Assembly: GCA_900466475.1 (NCBI GenBank) | Contig: UBMI01000028.1 | Coordinates: forward strand, 1 to 54,721 | Reading direction: 5' to 3' | DNA length: 54,721 bases | From: Hyphomicrobiales bacterium | Lineage (GTDB): Bacteria > Pseudomonadota > Alphaproteobacteria > Rhizobiales > Rhizobiaceae | In this document: positions 1-8,401 of the stretch, piece after piece | Position numbering within the stretch: the first letter of the stretch is position 1 | How the letters are laid out: each line of letters starts with the position of its first letter | Position numbers and translations under genes: made by a program | Notes under the pieces: generated by a model | Told to the model about the DNA's origin: nothing | Database searches by the model: none | Seen by the model: the letters and a program-made list of their open reading frames with translations, nothing else

Positions 1-149
1 TCGCTGCGGGCGCCGGGGCCTACGGCGACGACCTCGCCCTCCTGCGGTTTTTCCTTGGCTGTGTCGGGAATGATGATGCCGCCTCTGGTCTTCTCCTGGG
101 ATTCGACCCGGCGTACGAGAATGCGATCATGGAGCGGTCGGAACGACAT
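1..149 (-). CDS. groES: Co-chaperonin GroES (partial, 3' end outside window)
   Basis: Reads on the minus strand from ATG at 149 and runs off the window, so only the first 49 codons are visible. The product begins MSFRPLHDRILVRR and continues through GGIIIPDTAKEKPQEGE, the diagnostic N-terminal half of the roughly 10-kDa ring that caps GroEL during protein folding. GGAGG lies 5 bases before the start. groEL is expected next, outside the window (inference). A CIRCE-like operator about 150 bp upstream implies HrcA-type heat-shock control. Rhizobiaceae often carry several groESL copies, so this need not be the housekeeping one. Confidence 0.95.
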   Translation of the reverse strand, partial: MSFRPLHDRILVRRVESQEKTRGGIIIPDTAKEKPQEGEVVAVGPGARS

Positions 150-296
150 GTTTTCCTCCGTGGACAAACGATGATGTTTCGAAATCCCCTGGCCGGGCCG
201 GATGACCAGTCCGGGCGGGTGCGAACCTCGTCGAGCGTTCGCGTGCAAAAATTTATTTTCGGGTTTTTTCGATTTCAAGAGGCTGCAGAAGAAAAA

Positions 297-323
297 TTAG
301 CACTCGTACGACGTGGCTGCTAA
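297..323 (-). promoter_or_regulatory. CIRCE-like HrcA operator upstream of groES
   Basis: The left arm is TTAGCACTC, followed by 9 bases and GGCTGCTAA. The CIRCE consensus is TTAGCACTC-N9-GAGTGCTAA, so the left arm is perfect and the right arm differs at two positions. HrcA binds this element and represses groESL without stress (established). A TTGAAA-N16-ATAAAT pair on the minus strand (-35 at 273-278, -10 at 251-256) lies between it and groES, and a CTTG box at 361-364 lies upstream; which promoter is used cannot be told from sequence. Confidence 0.85.
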
Positions 324-424
324 ACGTCTGTTCCGGAACAATAAAACGGTGCCAAAGTTACAAGGATGCTTGATGCTGCCAAGATTTTGGCGATCATCAG
401 ATTGTTATCAACCGGAGATGAAGC

Positions 425-697
425 ATGCGATTTGCGTCCGATTTGGAACGTCAGCTGAATGGCTACGGCCTCACCACCGCGCACATTCTCTACCGCATTC
501 CCGACTTTGAATCCGTCCTGCAGACCTATGTCTGGCAGGACTACGATCTTGCTCCGGATTTTCCCGAAATGCGCAAGTTCCTGACCTTCTGGCAGACAAG
601 CCTCGACGGCCCCCTCCATTCCGTGCGCTATACACACCAGCGGCTGATCGGGCCGAACGAATGGCGTCGCGTGGAGGGCGAGTTCAAGCTCCACTGA
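425..697 (+). CDS. usg: Usg family protein
   Basis: 90 aa. The conserved run GLTTAHILYRIPDFESVLQ, then YVWQDYDLAPDFPEMRKFL and LDGPLHSVR, is the signature of the Usg family, small alphaproteobacterial proteins first noted beside tryptophan genes and annotated as a possible subunit of phosphoribosylanthranilate isomerase. That role is not shown experimentally as far as I know. No Trp gene is nearby here. The start was chosen at ATG 425 with GGAG 8 bases upstream, and the length is complete for the family. It is divergent from groES and separated from it by the CIRCE region. Confidence 0.85.
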   Translation: MRFASDLERQLNGYGLTTAHILYRIPDFESVLQTYVWQDYDLAPDFPEMRKFLTFWQTSLDGPLHSVRYTHQRLIGPNEWRRVEGEFKLH

Positions 698-791
698 AGC
701 CTTGAAAACTAAATTTTGCTTTCTTAGCTCTCTCGCGGCCGGGGCTTCATGAGCTCGGCGGAGATCGCTTGTATGTCCGGAGTGCGTTGAT

Positions 792-1082
792 ATGGAAGAG
801 AAGATCAAGATCATCAGAGACCTCAGCATCGAGGAGCGCGAGGAAGTCTTTGTCGACATCGCGCGCATCCTGGAAGGCACTGCACAGGAAGCCCTCGTGC
901 ATGGCGACCGTCGCTTCGCTGCGCTCTCGGCCAACATGGCCGAGGCGATGCGCATCAATGCCGACGAACTGGCGCGCGATGATCCACAACAGGCTGAACG
1001 CGTGCTGCAACAGGCGACCACGATGATCTCGCGCTTCAACTCGGTGCATCCTCATCGGATGACGAGCCACGCAATCCACTAG
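792..1082 (+). CDS. Small hypothetical protein, helical
   Basis: 96 aa, not recognised. It is charged and predicted mostly helical by eye (repeated acidic/Arg heptads such as DLSIEEREEVFVDIARILE), with no signal peptide or membrane segment. GGAG lies about 11 bases upstream of ATG 792. The codon pattern resembles that of its neighbours, which supports a real gene over the competing frames across this stretch. It stands alone between usg and a DUF2934 gene, so context gives no function. Confidence 0.6.
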   Translation: MEEKIKIIRDLSIEEREEVFVDIARILEGTAQEALVHGDRRFAALSANMAEAMRINADELARDDPQQAERVLQQATTMISRFNSVHPHRMTSHAIH

Positions 1083-1281
1083 CTCATGGACATGGCCTGC
1101 GGGTCCGGAAACAATCACAGACGCCGAACTTCTGGACCACACGCCGCATGCCGCGACGGTTCGACGATCCGCGTCGAGTACCTAGCGGTGATGGCGTAAA
1201 CAACCGCGGCTCAAACCAAGATTTACGGCCCTTCAGGAACCATAGGGTCCTCCTCAAGTTCTTTCGATCAAGGAGGATGTC

Positions 1282-1545
1282 ATGGACGACGAACACATCA
1301 AACGCCGTGCGTATGAGAAATGGGAAGCTGAAGGCCGGCCGGAGGGTGAGCATGAGCGCCACTGGCACGAGGCCAAGAAGGAGTTCGGAGATAGTAGAGA
1401 ACTTCCACAGACGTCTTCGCCCGCACATCATAGTGGGGTGAATGTTCCGGAGGGTCACAATCAGACAACCTCTGAAGCGATCCTCTCGCAGAGCGGTAAA
1501 CCCGGAAGCTTCAAGCCGGGCGAACTGGCGTCGGAGAACAAGTAG
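1282..1545 (+). CDS. DUF2934 domain protein
   Basis: 87 aa. The N-terminal part, RRAYEKWEAEGRPEGEHERHW (residues about 8-28), matches the short DUF2934 pattern (R-AY-WE-GRP-G-HW) widespread in rhizobia and of unknown function. The remaining 50 residues are polar and low complexity. AAGGAGG ends 5 bases before ATG 1282, an excellent ribosome site. No signal peptide or membrane segment is seen. Proteins of this family are sometimes tied to general stress expression, but nothing in this sequence shows that. Confidence 0.8.
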   Translation: MDDEHIKRRAYEKWEAEGRPEGEHERHWHEAKKEFGDSRELPQTSSPAHHSGVNVPEGHNQTTSEAILSQSGKPGSFKPGELASENK

Positions 1546-1604
1546 CGGATATGCGCAGCAACGCAAACCGTCGCGACGTGACGATTGCAGCTGCCTTCTG
1601 CGCT

Positions 1605-2699
1605 TCAGGCGACTTTGCTCAGTTCCTCCGAGGCGAAATCGACCAGCAGGAGAGCGATTTCGTAGTCCCGCCGCTGCAGCCAATGGGCAACGGTGCGTGC
1701 ACGGGCACCGACGAGGTCATCGACGAGCACGACGCGCGCGCCTCTAACCGCTATCGTCCGATAGGCAACACCCAGCAACTGGCCGCCCTCGGAAGACTGG
1801 GTGCCTTCGAGATGACCGCTTGCGAATTCCTCCGGCGTCCTCACGTCCAGCAGGTAAGTCGTGCGGTCGGGATCGGCAGCCCAGCGTCTGGCCGTTGCGA
1901 TATCGATTTCGGGGAACCGATCGGTACTGCTCAAGACCTCGATCTGCCGACGGGCAAATTCGACGGCTGTTTGGCTGACCTCGCCATAGGTGCGCGTCTT
2001 GCCGGTCTCCAGGCTGAGGCCTGCCGCAGTCCAGGCCTTGGTGCCGTCATGGAGATAGGAGACCTTGTTTGGAACCTTGGCATCGATCAGTGTCTGGGCC
2101 CCGAGGATGGCGCGCGGCAGGCCGGCGCAGGAGACGACGACCTGTGTCGTTTCGGACGGCACCACGTCCTTGAAACGCAGGATCAGTTCTGCACCCGGCA
2201 CGCTAACCGCGCCCGGGACGTGCTCGCGCGCAAACTCAGGCACGGTGCGCGTGTCGATGACGATGAGATCCTCACCAGCATCGCGCAGCCTTTTCAGCTC
2301 TTCGGCCGAAGTGACCGGCGTACCCTTCTCATCCTTGACGGCAAGCGTAAACGCGACGCCGGGCGTATCGAATGTCGGCAGCGTTGCGTCTGGTCCACTC
2401 GCCGTCCAGGCCGGAATACCGCCATCGAGCGCAACGGTGTTCACCCAGCCTGCTGCGGTGAGCTCCTCGACAAGACGCTCGGCCGTCCCATCGCCGCCGT
2501 CGGCGAGCACGGTGCGCACGACCTTGCGCGGCACGAAGTGCGAAAGCTCGTGCGCGACCCTATCGGCCGGCAAATTTGTGGCGAAAAGCGGGGACGCGTA
2601 GCCGACAACATCGGGCGCTCGGATGTCGAGAACAGCAAGCTCGTGTCCGTCGGCAAGCCACTGTTTGAACGTGTCGTGGGAAATCGTCTTCTGGCTCAT
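1605..2699 (-). CDS. Triple rhodanese-domain protein (sulfurtransferase-like)
   Basis: 364 aa, ATG at 2699, with AAGGAG upstream. Three rhodanese-like domains are visible: residues about 5-105 (LAVLDIRAPDVVGY ... GGIPAWTASG), about 128-235 (LIVIDTRTVPEFAREHVPGA ... GTKAWTAAG) and about 265-360 (YLLDVRTPEEFASGHLEG). Only the middle domain has the catalytic cysteine, Cys191 in VVVSCAGLPRA; the first has LADGGDGT and the third VDDLVGAR at that position. Cys191 is the only cysteine in the protein. Rhodaneses carry persulfide sulfur to acceptors such as cyanide, thiols or sulfite (established). It diverges from a sulfonate-type transporter operon, fitting a role in handling released sulfur (inference). 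Confidence 0.85.
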   Translation of the reverse strand: MSQKTISHDTFKQWLADGHELAVLDIRAPDVVGYASPLFATNLPADRVAHELSHFVPRKVVRTVLADGGDGTAERLVEELTAAGWVNTVALDGGIPAWTASGPDATLPTFDTPGVAFTLAVKDEKGTPVTSAEELKRLRDAGEDLIVIDTRTVPEFAREHVPGAVSVPGAELILRFKDVVPSETTQVVVSCAGLPRAILGAQTLIDAKVPNKVSYLHDGTKAWTAAGLSLETGKTRTYGEVSQTAVEFARRQIEVLSSTDRFPEIDIATARRWAADPDRTTYLLDVRTPEEFASGHLEGTQSSEGGQLLGVAYRTIAVRGARVVLVDDLVGARARTVAHWLQRRDYEIALLLVDFASEELSKVA

Positions 2700-2814
2700 C
2701 GTCAGTCTCCTTGTTCAAATGCTGCCGCAAGACTAACCGGCACCCAACACCGTTTCGAAGCCGGGCGATGCGGGGAGGAACCAAATTCGGAAAAGCAATT
2801 CCATAATACATAAA

Positions 2815-2824
2815 ATCTATAGAT
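2815..2824. promoter_or_regulatory. AT-rich palindrome in the divergent promoter region
   Basis: ATCTATAGAT is a perfect 10-bp palindrome inside an A+T-rich stretch (about 2803-2835), in contrast to the GC-rich surroundings. It lies between the rhodanese gene (minus, start 2699) and the SsuA-like gene (plus, start 2932). Its position suits an operator or promoter core shared by the two directions. It contains TCTA and TAGA, the same half-sites as the dyads at 8354 and 30178, but without the 9-base spacer, so relatedness is uncertain. Confidence 0.4.
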
Positions 2825-2931
2825 ATTATTTTCTTACCAGTGTTTTCGCCCTTGCGTAGGCTCGCCGCCATCATGAAAGGCGTCATGCGAATAGGCGCGG
2901 GTCAGGGCCGATCGGCCAGGAGGGACAAATA

Positions 2932-3951
2932 ATGAGACTTAGCAACATCACCAGGCTGATCCGCGGCGCAGGTCTAGCGATCGCCTTTTCAGCTTCGTTC
3001 GCAACCGCATCGCTGGGCCAGGACGCCACGGATCTCAGCAATCTGACCGTGACGGTCGGCACACCCAACAAGACAGGCCTGCACCGCCAGCTGATCGCCG
3101 CAAACGAGATCGAAAACCTGCCCTACAAGATTAAGTGGGCCGATTTTGATTCCACGCCGCCGCTCGTGGAGGCGCTTCGCGCCGGCCATGTCGATATTGC
3201 GGCTGGAGGCGATACCGGTGTGCTCGCAGCGATCGCCAATGGCGTCAAGGTGACAATCCTTGCCGGCACCTGGGAGCGCAAGGAGAGCGGCAGCGCTATT
3301 CTCGTGCGCGGTGACTCGCCGCTCAAGGACGTTGCCGACCTCAAGGGACACAAGGTTGCGTTGCCCTATTTCACCAAGCAGCATTATCAGTTCGCCAAGG
3401 CGCTTGAAGAGGCCGGCGTGCCGTTTGACAATAAGCTCATCTTGAACCTGAACACGACCGACGGCCTGTCGGCGCTGGTCAACAGTCAGGTCGACGCCTT
3501 TGTCGTCTGGGATCCGAATACGGCGATCGCCCAGCAGCAGCACGGTGCACGTATTCTGAAATCCTTGAGCAAGGTGATCGATACGGCTGGCGTCCTTTAC
3601 GCCCCGACATCCTCCGTTGACGATCCGGTGCGCAAGGCCGCGCTCGAGGATCTGACGCGCCGCATCATTCGGGCGCAGGCCTGGGTCAACGCCCATCCTG
3701 GCGAATGGGCCGAGCAGGTCGCCAAGCTGTCGCAGATCTCGCCCGACGCGGCCAACCTGCAAGCCAGCCGTTCGCGGGTAGAATATGTGGCTGCAACCGA
3801 CAGCGACGTGCTGTCGGGCTGGCAGAAGGAGGTCGCCTATTTTCATGAAAGCGGCCAGTTCAAACGCGATTTCAAGGTTGAGGATTACGTGGTCAAGGAC
3901 TTCGGCGATCTGATCAGCGAAGAAAACAAGAAGCTGGCAAAGACGAACTGA
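2932..3951 (+). CDS. SsuA/TauA-like ABC transporter binding protein
   Basis: 339 aa, ATG 2932 with AGGAGG upstream. A Sec signal peptide spans about residues 1-30 (IRGAGLAIAFSASFATASLGQ). The mature part is of the NMT1/SsuA type: LTVTVGTPNKTGLHRQ, EALRAGHVDIAAGGDTG, DLKGHKVALP and VDAFVVWDP, the pattern of periplasmic binding proteins for aliphatic sulfonates and similar anions. It overlaps the permease gene by one base (TGATG), so it heads a translationally coupled ssuA-C-B-type operon. Downstream monooxygenases suggest that the ligand is an organosulfur compound, but ligand identity cannot be read from sequence; taurine, alkanesulfonate or sulfone-related ligands are possible. Confidence 0.88.
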   Translation: MRLSNITRLIRGAGLAIAFSASFATASLGQDATDLSNLTVTVGTPNKTGLHRQLIAANEIENLPYKIKWADFDSTPPLVEALRAGHVDIAAGGDTGVLAAIANGVKVTILAGTWERKESGSAILVRGDSPLKDVADLKGHKVALPYFTKQHYQFAKALEEAGVPFDNKLILNLNTTDGLSALVNSQVDAFVVWDPNTAIAQQQHGARILKSLSKVIDTAGVLYAPTSSVDDPVRKAALEDLTRRIIRAQAWVNAHPGEWAEQVAKLSQISPDAANLQASRSRVEYVAATDSDVLSGWQKEVAYFHESGQFKRDFKVEDYVVKDFGDLISEENKKLAKTN

Positions 3952-4835
3952 TGGCGACGGTGATGAGCCTTTCGGCGGTCAAATCGAATGCGCCCACCAT
4001 GGGCGCATACGATCCGCATCCAGCCATTGGCGATCTCGAGCGCATCGTTCCTGACGGCAGACGAAAGAGCCGCCGCCTACCGCGCAGCCTTGGCAAGAGC
4101 CTAGGTCCGGCGGCGCTGATATGTCTATGGTGGGTCGGCACGCGCTATGGCCTGATTTCCGAGGACCTGCTTCCAGGTCCTGCGACACTCCTTGCGACAT
4201 TGCTCGAGATGATATCGAGCGGCGAGCTTTCGGAAGCGCTTCTCCTGTCGCTCCAGCGCGTCGTGATCGGCTTCGGCATCGGCTTCGTCACAGGTGTCGG
4301 TCTTGCGCTTATCGCCGGCCTCTTGCGGCTCGGTGAGGATCTGATTGACGCGCCGATGCAGATGGCGCGCACGCTTCCCTGGGCCGGCCTCGTGCCGCTC
4401 CTGATTATCTGGCTCGGGATAGACGAGACGCCCAAGGTCGTTCTCGTCGCCTTTGCCGTCACGTTCCCCCTTTACATCAACACGTTCGCCGGCATCCGCA
4501 ACGTCGACAGGACCCTCGTCGAGGCTGCGCGCACGCTGTCCTTTGGCCGAGCGGCGCTGATCCTTCAAGTCATCCTTCCCGGCACCTTGCCGAACCTGCT
4601 CGTGGGGCTGCGCTATTCGCTTGGATCGGCCTGGCTGGCGCTTGTGTTTGCCGAGACCGTCAACGCACAGGGCGGGCTCGGATACCTGATCACCCATGCG
4701 CGCGAGGTCTATCGCGTCGACATCATCATCCTTTGCCTTGCGATTTACGCGCTTCTCGGCCTTGGGGCGGATCTGGTCGTGCGGGTCCTGGAACGCGTCC
4801 TGCTCAGCTGGCGCCAGAGTTTCGACGGAGTATGA
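3951..4835 (+). CDS. SsuC/TauC-like ABC transporter permease
   Basis: 294 aa. Inner-membrane permease of the nitrate/sulfonate/taurine family (BPD_transp_1). After a basic, polar N-terminus of about 45 residues come around six membrane segments, starting at LGPAALICLWWVGTRYGL. The EAA loop that contacts the ATPase is VDRTLVEAARTLSFGRAALILQVILPGTLPNLL (about residues 184-216; key residues EAA and the invariant G). The start overlaps the upstream stop by one base. The unusually long N-terminal extension suggests that a later start is possible, but coupling favours 3951. Confidence 0.88.
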   Translation: MATVMSLSAVKSNAPTMGAYDPHPAIGDLERIVPDGRRKSRRLPRSLGKSLGPAALICLWWVGTRYGLISEDLLPGPATLLATLLEMISSGELSEALLLSLQRVVIGFGIGFVTGVGLALIAGLLRLGEDLIDAPMQMARTLPWAGLVPLLIIWLGIDETPKVVLVAFAVTFPLYINTFAGIRNVDRTLVEAARTLSFGRAALILQVILPGTLPNLLVGLRYSLGSAWLALVFAETVNAQGGLGYLITHAREVYRVDIIILCLAIYALLGLGADLVVRVLERVLLSWRQSFDGV

Positions 4836-4837
4836 AC

Positions 4838-5590
4838 ATGTCGCTTCCCGCTTCGGCCCAGACGGGTCTTTCGGTCAGTGTGCGCGGGCTGGTGCGCCGC
4901 TTTGGAAAACGCAACGTCATCGATCGTCTCGATCTCGATATCAGGCAGGGCGAGTTCGTCGCCCTGCTAGGGGCGAGCGGTTGCGGCAAAAGCACGCTTT
5001 TGCGGATCCTCGCCGATCTCGATCACGACATCGAGGGCGACGTATTCGTTTCGCCGCGTCGCGGCGTCGCCTTCCAGTCGCCCCGGCTCTTTCCCTGGAA
5101 GCGGGTCTGGAGCAACGTCGTCGCCGGCCTTCCACGCGGGTCCAATCGCGCAACGGCGAACACGGCTCTCGACGAGGTTGGGCTCAGCCACCGCGGCGAT
5201 GCCTGGCCGAAGGATCTTTCAGGCGGAGAGGCGCAGCGAGCCTCACTGGCGCGTGCACTGGTGCGCAACCCGGATCTTCTGCTGCTCGACGAGCCGTTCG
5301 GGGCGCTCGACGCCTTGACGCGCCTCAGGGCGCAGGCGCTCGTCGCCGAACTCTGGCAGAAACACCGCCAGGCCGTGCTGCTTGTCACCCATGACGTCGA
5401 AGAAGCGCTACTGCTTGCTGACAGGGTGCTGGTGATGCGCGACGGCGTGGTCGCCCGCGAGGCGAGGATCGACCTGCCGCGACCACGCTCGACGGGCAGC
5501 GCCGGCTTCAATCGGCTGCGGGTGCAGCTTCTCGACTGGCTCGGGGTCAGCACGCCGACTGCAAAACTGGCAGAACAGAGCAATCATTGA
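4838..5590 (+). CDS. SsuB/TauB-like ABC transporter ATPase
   Basis: About 250 aa. Walker A is GASGCGKST, the Q-loop is FQSPRLFPWKRV, the signature is LSGGEAQR, Walker B is LLLLDEPFGALD, and the switch His lies in LLVTHDVEEAL; all are intact. The PRLFPWKRVWSNV stretch is typical of the sulfonate/taurine/nitrate ATPase clade. Two starts are possible: ATG 4832, which forms an ATGA overlap with the permease stop, and ATG 4838, which has GGAG 7 bases upstream. I chose 4838. It completes the three-gene transporter and is followed after 19 bp by the flavoprotein gene. Confidence 0.88.
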   Translation: MSLPASAQTGLSVSVRGLVRRFGKRNVIDRLDLDIRQGEFVALLGASGCGKSTLLRILADLDHDIEGDVFVSPRRGVAFQSPRLFPWKRVWSNVVAGLPRGSNRATANTALDEVGLSHRGDAWPKDLSGGEAQRASLARALVRNPDLLLLDEPFGALDALTRLRAQALVAELWQKHRQAVLLVTHDVEEALLLADRVLVMRDGVVAREARIDLPRPRSTGSAGFNRLRVQLLDWLGVSTPTAKLAEQSNH

Positions 5591-5609
5591 CATTTGAGGA
5601 AGTAAGCTG

Positions 5610-6863
5610 ATGACCAGGATCGATCAAGGATGGGGCCGTGGACCCTCGGCGCGCTATGAGAATATTGCCGCCCCGTTCCGGCCGATTTTTCATGACATCG
5701 CCCAGGCGGCGATTGAAAGGGACCAGCAGCGACGCCTGCCTTTCAAGGAAGTCCAATGGTTGCGCGATGCCGGCTTCGGCGCCTTGCGGATTCCTCAGGA
5801 GTATGGCGGACGTAATGTCACATTGCCGGAGCTTTTCGGCCTATTGATCGAGCTTTCCGCAGCCGATCCGAACATCACCAATATTTTCCGCAGTCAGCTC
5901 GGCTTTACCGAGGACCTTCTCAACGCACCGAAGGGTGTCTGGCGCGACGAATGGCTTTCCCGTCTTGGCCGCGGCGAGATGATCGGCAGCGGCTTTTCCG
6001 AGCTTTCCAGCGTCAAGATCAGCGAGCATTCGACCAAGATCCAGCAGGAAGGAGACGGTTATCGCCTGAATGGCGAGAAATTCTATACGACGGGTTCGAT
6101 CTATGCCGACTGGATCAACCTTGCCGCCGTGGACGGGTCGGGGGCTCCGATCGCTGCCCTGGTGCCGACGAGGGCGCAAGGCGTCGACATCCTCGACGAC
6201 TGGGACGGCTTTGGACAGGCCATGAGCGGCAGCGGTACCGCGCGGTTCAAGGATGTCAGGCTGGAACCCGAACATATCAAGCCCGATGCGGCCCGTTTCC
6301 CCTATACGCCGGCTTTTTTCCAACTCGTCCATCTGGCGAGCCTTGCCGGGATCGGCCGGGCGGCTGCGGGCGAACTCGCACAGCACGTCGGCGCCCGGGC
6401 GCGCATTTATCCGCGCGGCAACGGCACTTCGAGTGCGGACGATCCGCAGGTGCTGGAAGTGGTGGGACGCGTCAGGGGACGCGCCTATTCGGCCGGGGCG
6501 ATCGTGCTGAACGTTGCCGACGCCCTGCAGCGGTCCTTCGAAGCCAATATTTCCGGTGTCGATCCCGAGCAAACCGATGCGCACCTCATCGCCGACGTCG
6601 AAACGAGCCAGGCCGTCACCGTCATCTCCACGCTGATCCTCGAGGCGACGACGATACTCTTCGATGCTCTTGGTGCCTCAGCCGCCAAGCGGGCAACTGC
6701 ACTCGATCGCCATTGGCGCAATGCCCGCACGATCACGTCGCATAATCCCCGTATCTATCACGACCGCGTGGTCGGCGAATATGCGGTTTCCGGAAAGAAG
6801 CCCGCAGCTGTCGGTTATCGGAAAATCATCACGCCCTTCGGCACCAGCAGCGAGGTTGCCTGA
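5610..6863 (+). CDS. Acyl-CoA-dehydrogenase-fold monooxygenase, SfnB/DszC type
   Basis: 417 aa. The fold signature is seen in LPFKEVQWLRDAGFGALRIPQEYGG (N-terminal helical domain), GDGYRLNGEKFYTTGS (middle beta domain) and LDRHWRNARTITSHNPRIYH (C-terminal four-helix domain). The DDWDGFGQAMSGSG motif and the R-HNP motif near the end are shared with DszC/SfnB-type enzymes, which use FMNH2 and O2 to oxygenate sulfur or nitrogen rather than dehydrogenate acyl-CoA (established for characterised members). It follows the SsuABC-like genes and precedes an LLM monooxygenase by 3 bp, indicating one operon and a two-step oxidation of the imported compound (inference). Confidence 0.85.
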   Translation: MTRIDQGWGRGPSARYENIAAPFRPIFHDIAQAAIERDQQRRLPFKEVQWLRDAGFGALRIPQEYGGRNVTLPELFGLLIELSAADPNITNIFRSQLGFTEDLLNAPKGVWRDEWLSRLGRGEMIGSGFSELSSVKISEHSTKIQQEGDGYRLNGEKFYTTGSIYADWINLAAVDGSGAPIAALVPTRAQGVDILDDWDGFGQAMSGSGTARFKDVRLEPEHIKPDAARFPYTPAFFQLVHLASLAGIGRAAAGELAQHVGARARIYPRGNGTSSADDPQVLEVVGRVRGRAYSAGAIVLNVADALQRSFEANISGVDPEQTDAHLIADVETSQAVTVISTLILEATTILFDALGASAAKRATALDRHWRNARTITSHNPRIYHDRVVGEYAVSGKKPAAVGYRKIITPFGTSSEVA

Positions 6864-6866
6864 GCC

Positions 6867-8222
6867 ATGACGAACACGTCCCGGACACTCAATCTCAACG
6901 TCGGCATCAACACCACCGGCTATCTTGCCAATGCCTGGAAATACAGAACCGGCAGCCGCCATGACATCAACGATCCCGCTTATTATCGCCGGTTGACAGA
7001 GCTCGCACATAAGGGGCGCTTCGATGCGGTGTTCTTTTCCGACCACCCCGCACTGATGACCGATTCGGCAAGCCGGCCCTTCCACACGATCGATCCCCTG
7101 ATCCTCTGCACTGCGCTTTCGGCCCAGGTGCCCGACATCGGGTTCGTCGTGACGATGTCCTCGACCTACAATTCGCCGTTCAACTTTGCCCGGCGCGTTC
7201 AATCGACCGATATCGTTTCGGGTGGTCGCCTCATCGTCAACGTCGTGTCGTCCTTCAATCCGAACGTCGCCGCCAATTTCGGGTCCGAACCGTTGCCACC
7301 GCGCAGCGAGCGCTATGCCAGGGCCTCCGAATTTCTCGACGTCGCCAAGGAACTCTGGGCGAGTTGGGATCCGGCACGCGAGGGCGAGGTTCCGGAAAAC
7401 CGCTTCTGGGATGCAGCAAGCGCCAATGCGATCGACCACCAGGGTACCTACTTTTCCGTCAAAGGACCGCTCAATGTGCCGAAAGGGCCGCAGGGCCATC
7501 CCGTCATTGCGCAGGCCGGCGCATCCGAGGGCGGCATAGAGCTTGCCGCGCGCCATGGCGAGATCATTTACTGCAACATTCTTTCGCGCGGTGCAGGCCA
7601 GGCTTTCGGCGCAAAGGTGAGGGGCCGTGCAGCATCGATCGGCCGCGATCCCTCGGGTATCCGCATCGTACCCGGCCTCGTCGTCATCCTCGGCGAAAGC
7701 AAAGAGGAAGCATTGCGCAGGCATGAGCTCTATAGCGGCACCGGTTCGGAGGATGGCTTGCTTTTGCGCTTCGCCAAGGAGCACGGTATTGATCCTGACG
7801 GTTTTGATCCGGACGCCATCCTGGATGCCGAACGCTTTATCCCCGATGCCAACCGACTGCAGGCCGTCGGCATGGGACTTGGCCTGTCTGATCTCCTGAC
7901 ACATGAGAAGCTGACCGCAAGACAGGCGGTCCGCAGGTCGGAGGGGCATCACCGCCTGCTGCTCGGGACGCCGGAGCAGGTCGCCGACGAAATCATCGAC
8001 CTCTGGGCGGATGGTACGGTGGACGGATATACTCTCCAGCCGCCCCGCGCGCCCGATGATATCGAGGAATTCGTCCAGAAGGTCGTTCCCATCCTCCAGG
8101 ACCGTGGCGTCTATCGCAGGGAGTATGAAGGCAGGACGGTTCGTGATCGTTACGGCTTGCCCTATCCGTTCGACTGCGTGTCGTCGACCACCCCTGAGCG
8201 GATATCTGCAAAATCCTACTAG
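6867..8222 (+). CDS. LLM-class FMN-dependent monooxygenase, NtaA/SnaA/DszA family
   Basis: 451 aa, close to the 453 aa of DszA. Family markers are LAHKGRFDAVFFSDHPA, the sequence STYNSPFNFARRV, DIVSGGRLIVNVVSSFNPN and GHPVIAQAGASEGGIELAARHGEIIYC. These TIM-barrel enzymes take FMNH2 from a separate reductase and cleave C-S or C-N bonds, as DszA does with dibenzothiophene sulfone and NtaA with nitrilotriacetate (established). It starts 3 bp after the flavoprotein stop, so the two are probably co-translated. The nearest reductase is the gene at 8402. Substrate not predictable. Confidence 0.88.
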   Translation: MTNTSRTLNLNVGINTTGYLANAWKYRTGSRHDINDPAYYRRLTELAHKGRFDAVFFSDHPALMTDSASRPFHTIDPLILCTALSAQVPDIGFVVTMSSTYNSPFNFARRVQSTDIVSGGRLIVNVVSSFNPNVAANFGSEPLPPRSERYARASEFLDVAKELWASWDPAREGEVPENRFWDAASANAIDHQGTYFSVKGPLNVPKGPQGHPVIAQAGASEGGIELAARHGEIIYCNILSRGAGQAFGAKVRGRAASIGRDPSGIRIVPGLVVILGESKEEALRRHELYSGTGSEDGLLLRFAKEHGIDPDGFDPDAILDAERFIPDANRLQAVGMGLGLSDLLTHEKLTARQAVRRSEGHHRLLLGTPEQVADEIIDLWADGTVDGYTLQPPRAPDDIEEFVQKVVPILQDRGVYRREYEGRTVRDRYGLPYPFDCVSSTTPERISAKSY

Positions 8223-8353
8223 CAGCCCAGTCTGATCGCCGGCGCCGCCACGCTTTCCGCTCACAGGGCTGCCCTGAACAGCATGGATGAGGGAGGGACT
8301 TTCCGAAGGCATTTTTTTCGCAAAGTGCCTCGACGGCAAACGGTCGTTTCTTT

Positions 8354-8377
8354 AATCTAGTATTTTTATAGACAATA
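8354..8377 (+). promoter_or_regulatory. Dyad TCTA-N9-TAGA, candidate LysR box, upstream of the FMN reductase
   Basis: TCTA (8356-8359) and TAGA (8369-8372) form a dyad with a 9-base spacer, flanked by AA on the left and CAAT on the right. By eye, the 24 bases match the segment at 30178-30201 at 20 positions. The dyad satisfies the T-N11-A rule of LysR-type operators. The gene start follows at 8402. With the second copy next to a LysR gene, joint regulation is plausible (inference). Confidence 0.55.
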
Positions 8378-8401
8378 ATGATTTCAGTGAAAGGAAAGAC
8401 G

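Noticed and set aside
1551..2813. Plus-strand open frame of 420 codons
   Set aside because: Antisense to the triple rhodanese gene, which has a proper start, ribosome site and domains.
6678..8339. Minus-strand open frame of 553 codons
   Set aside because: Antisense to the LLM monooxygenase at 6867, which has complete family motifs.
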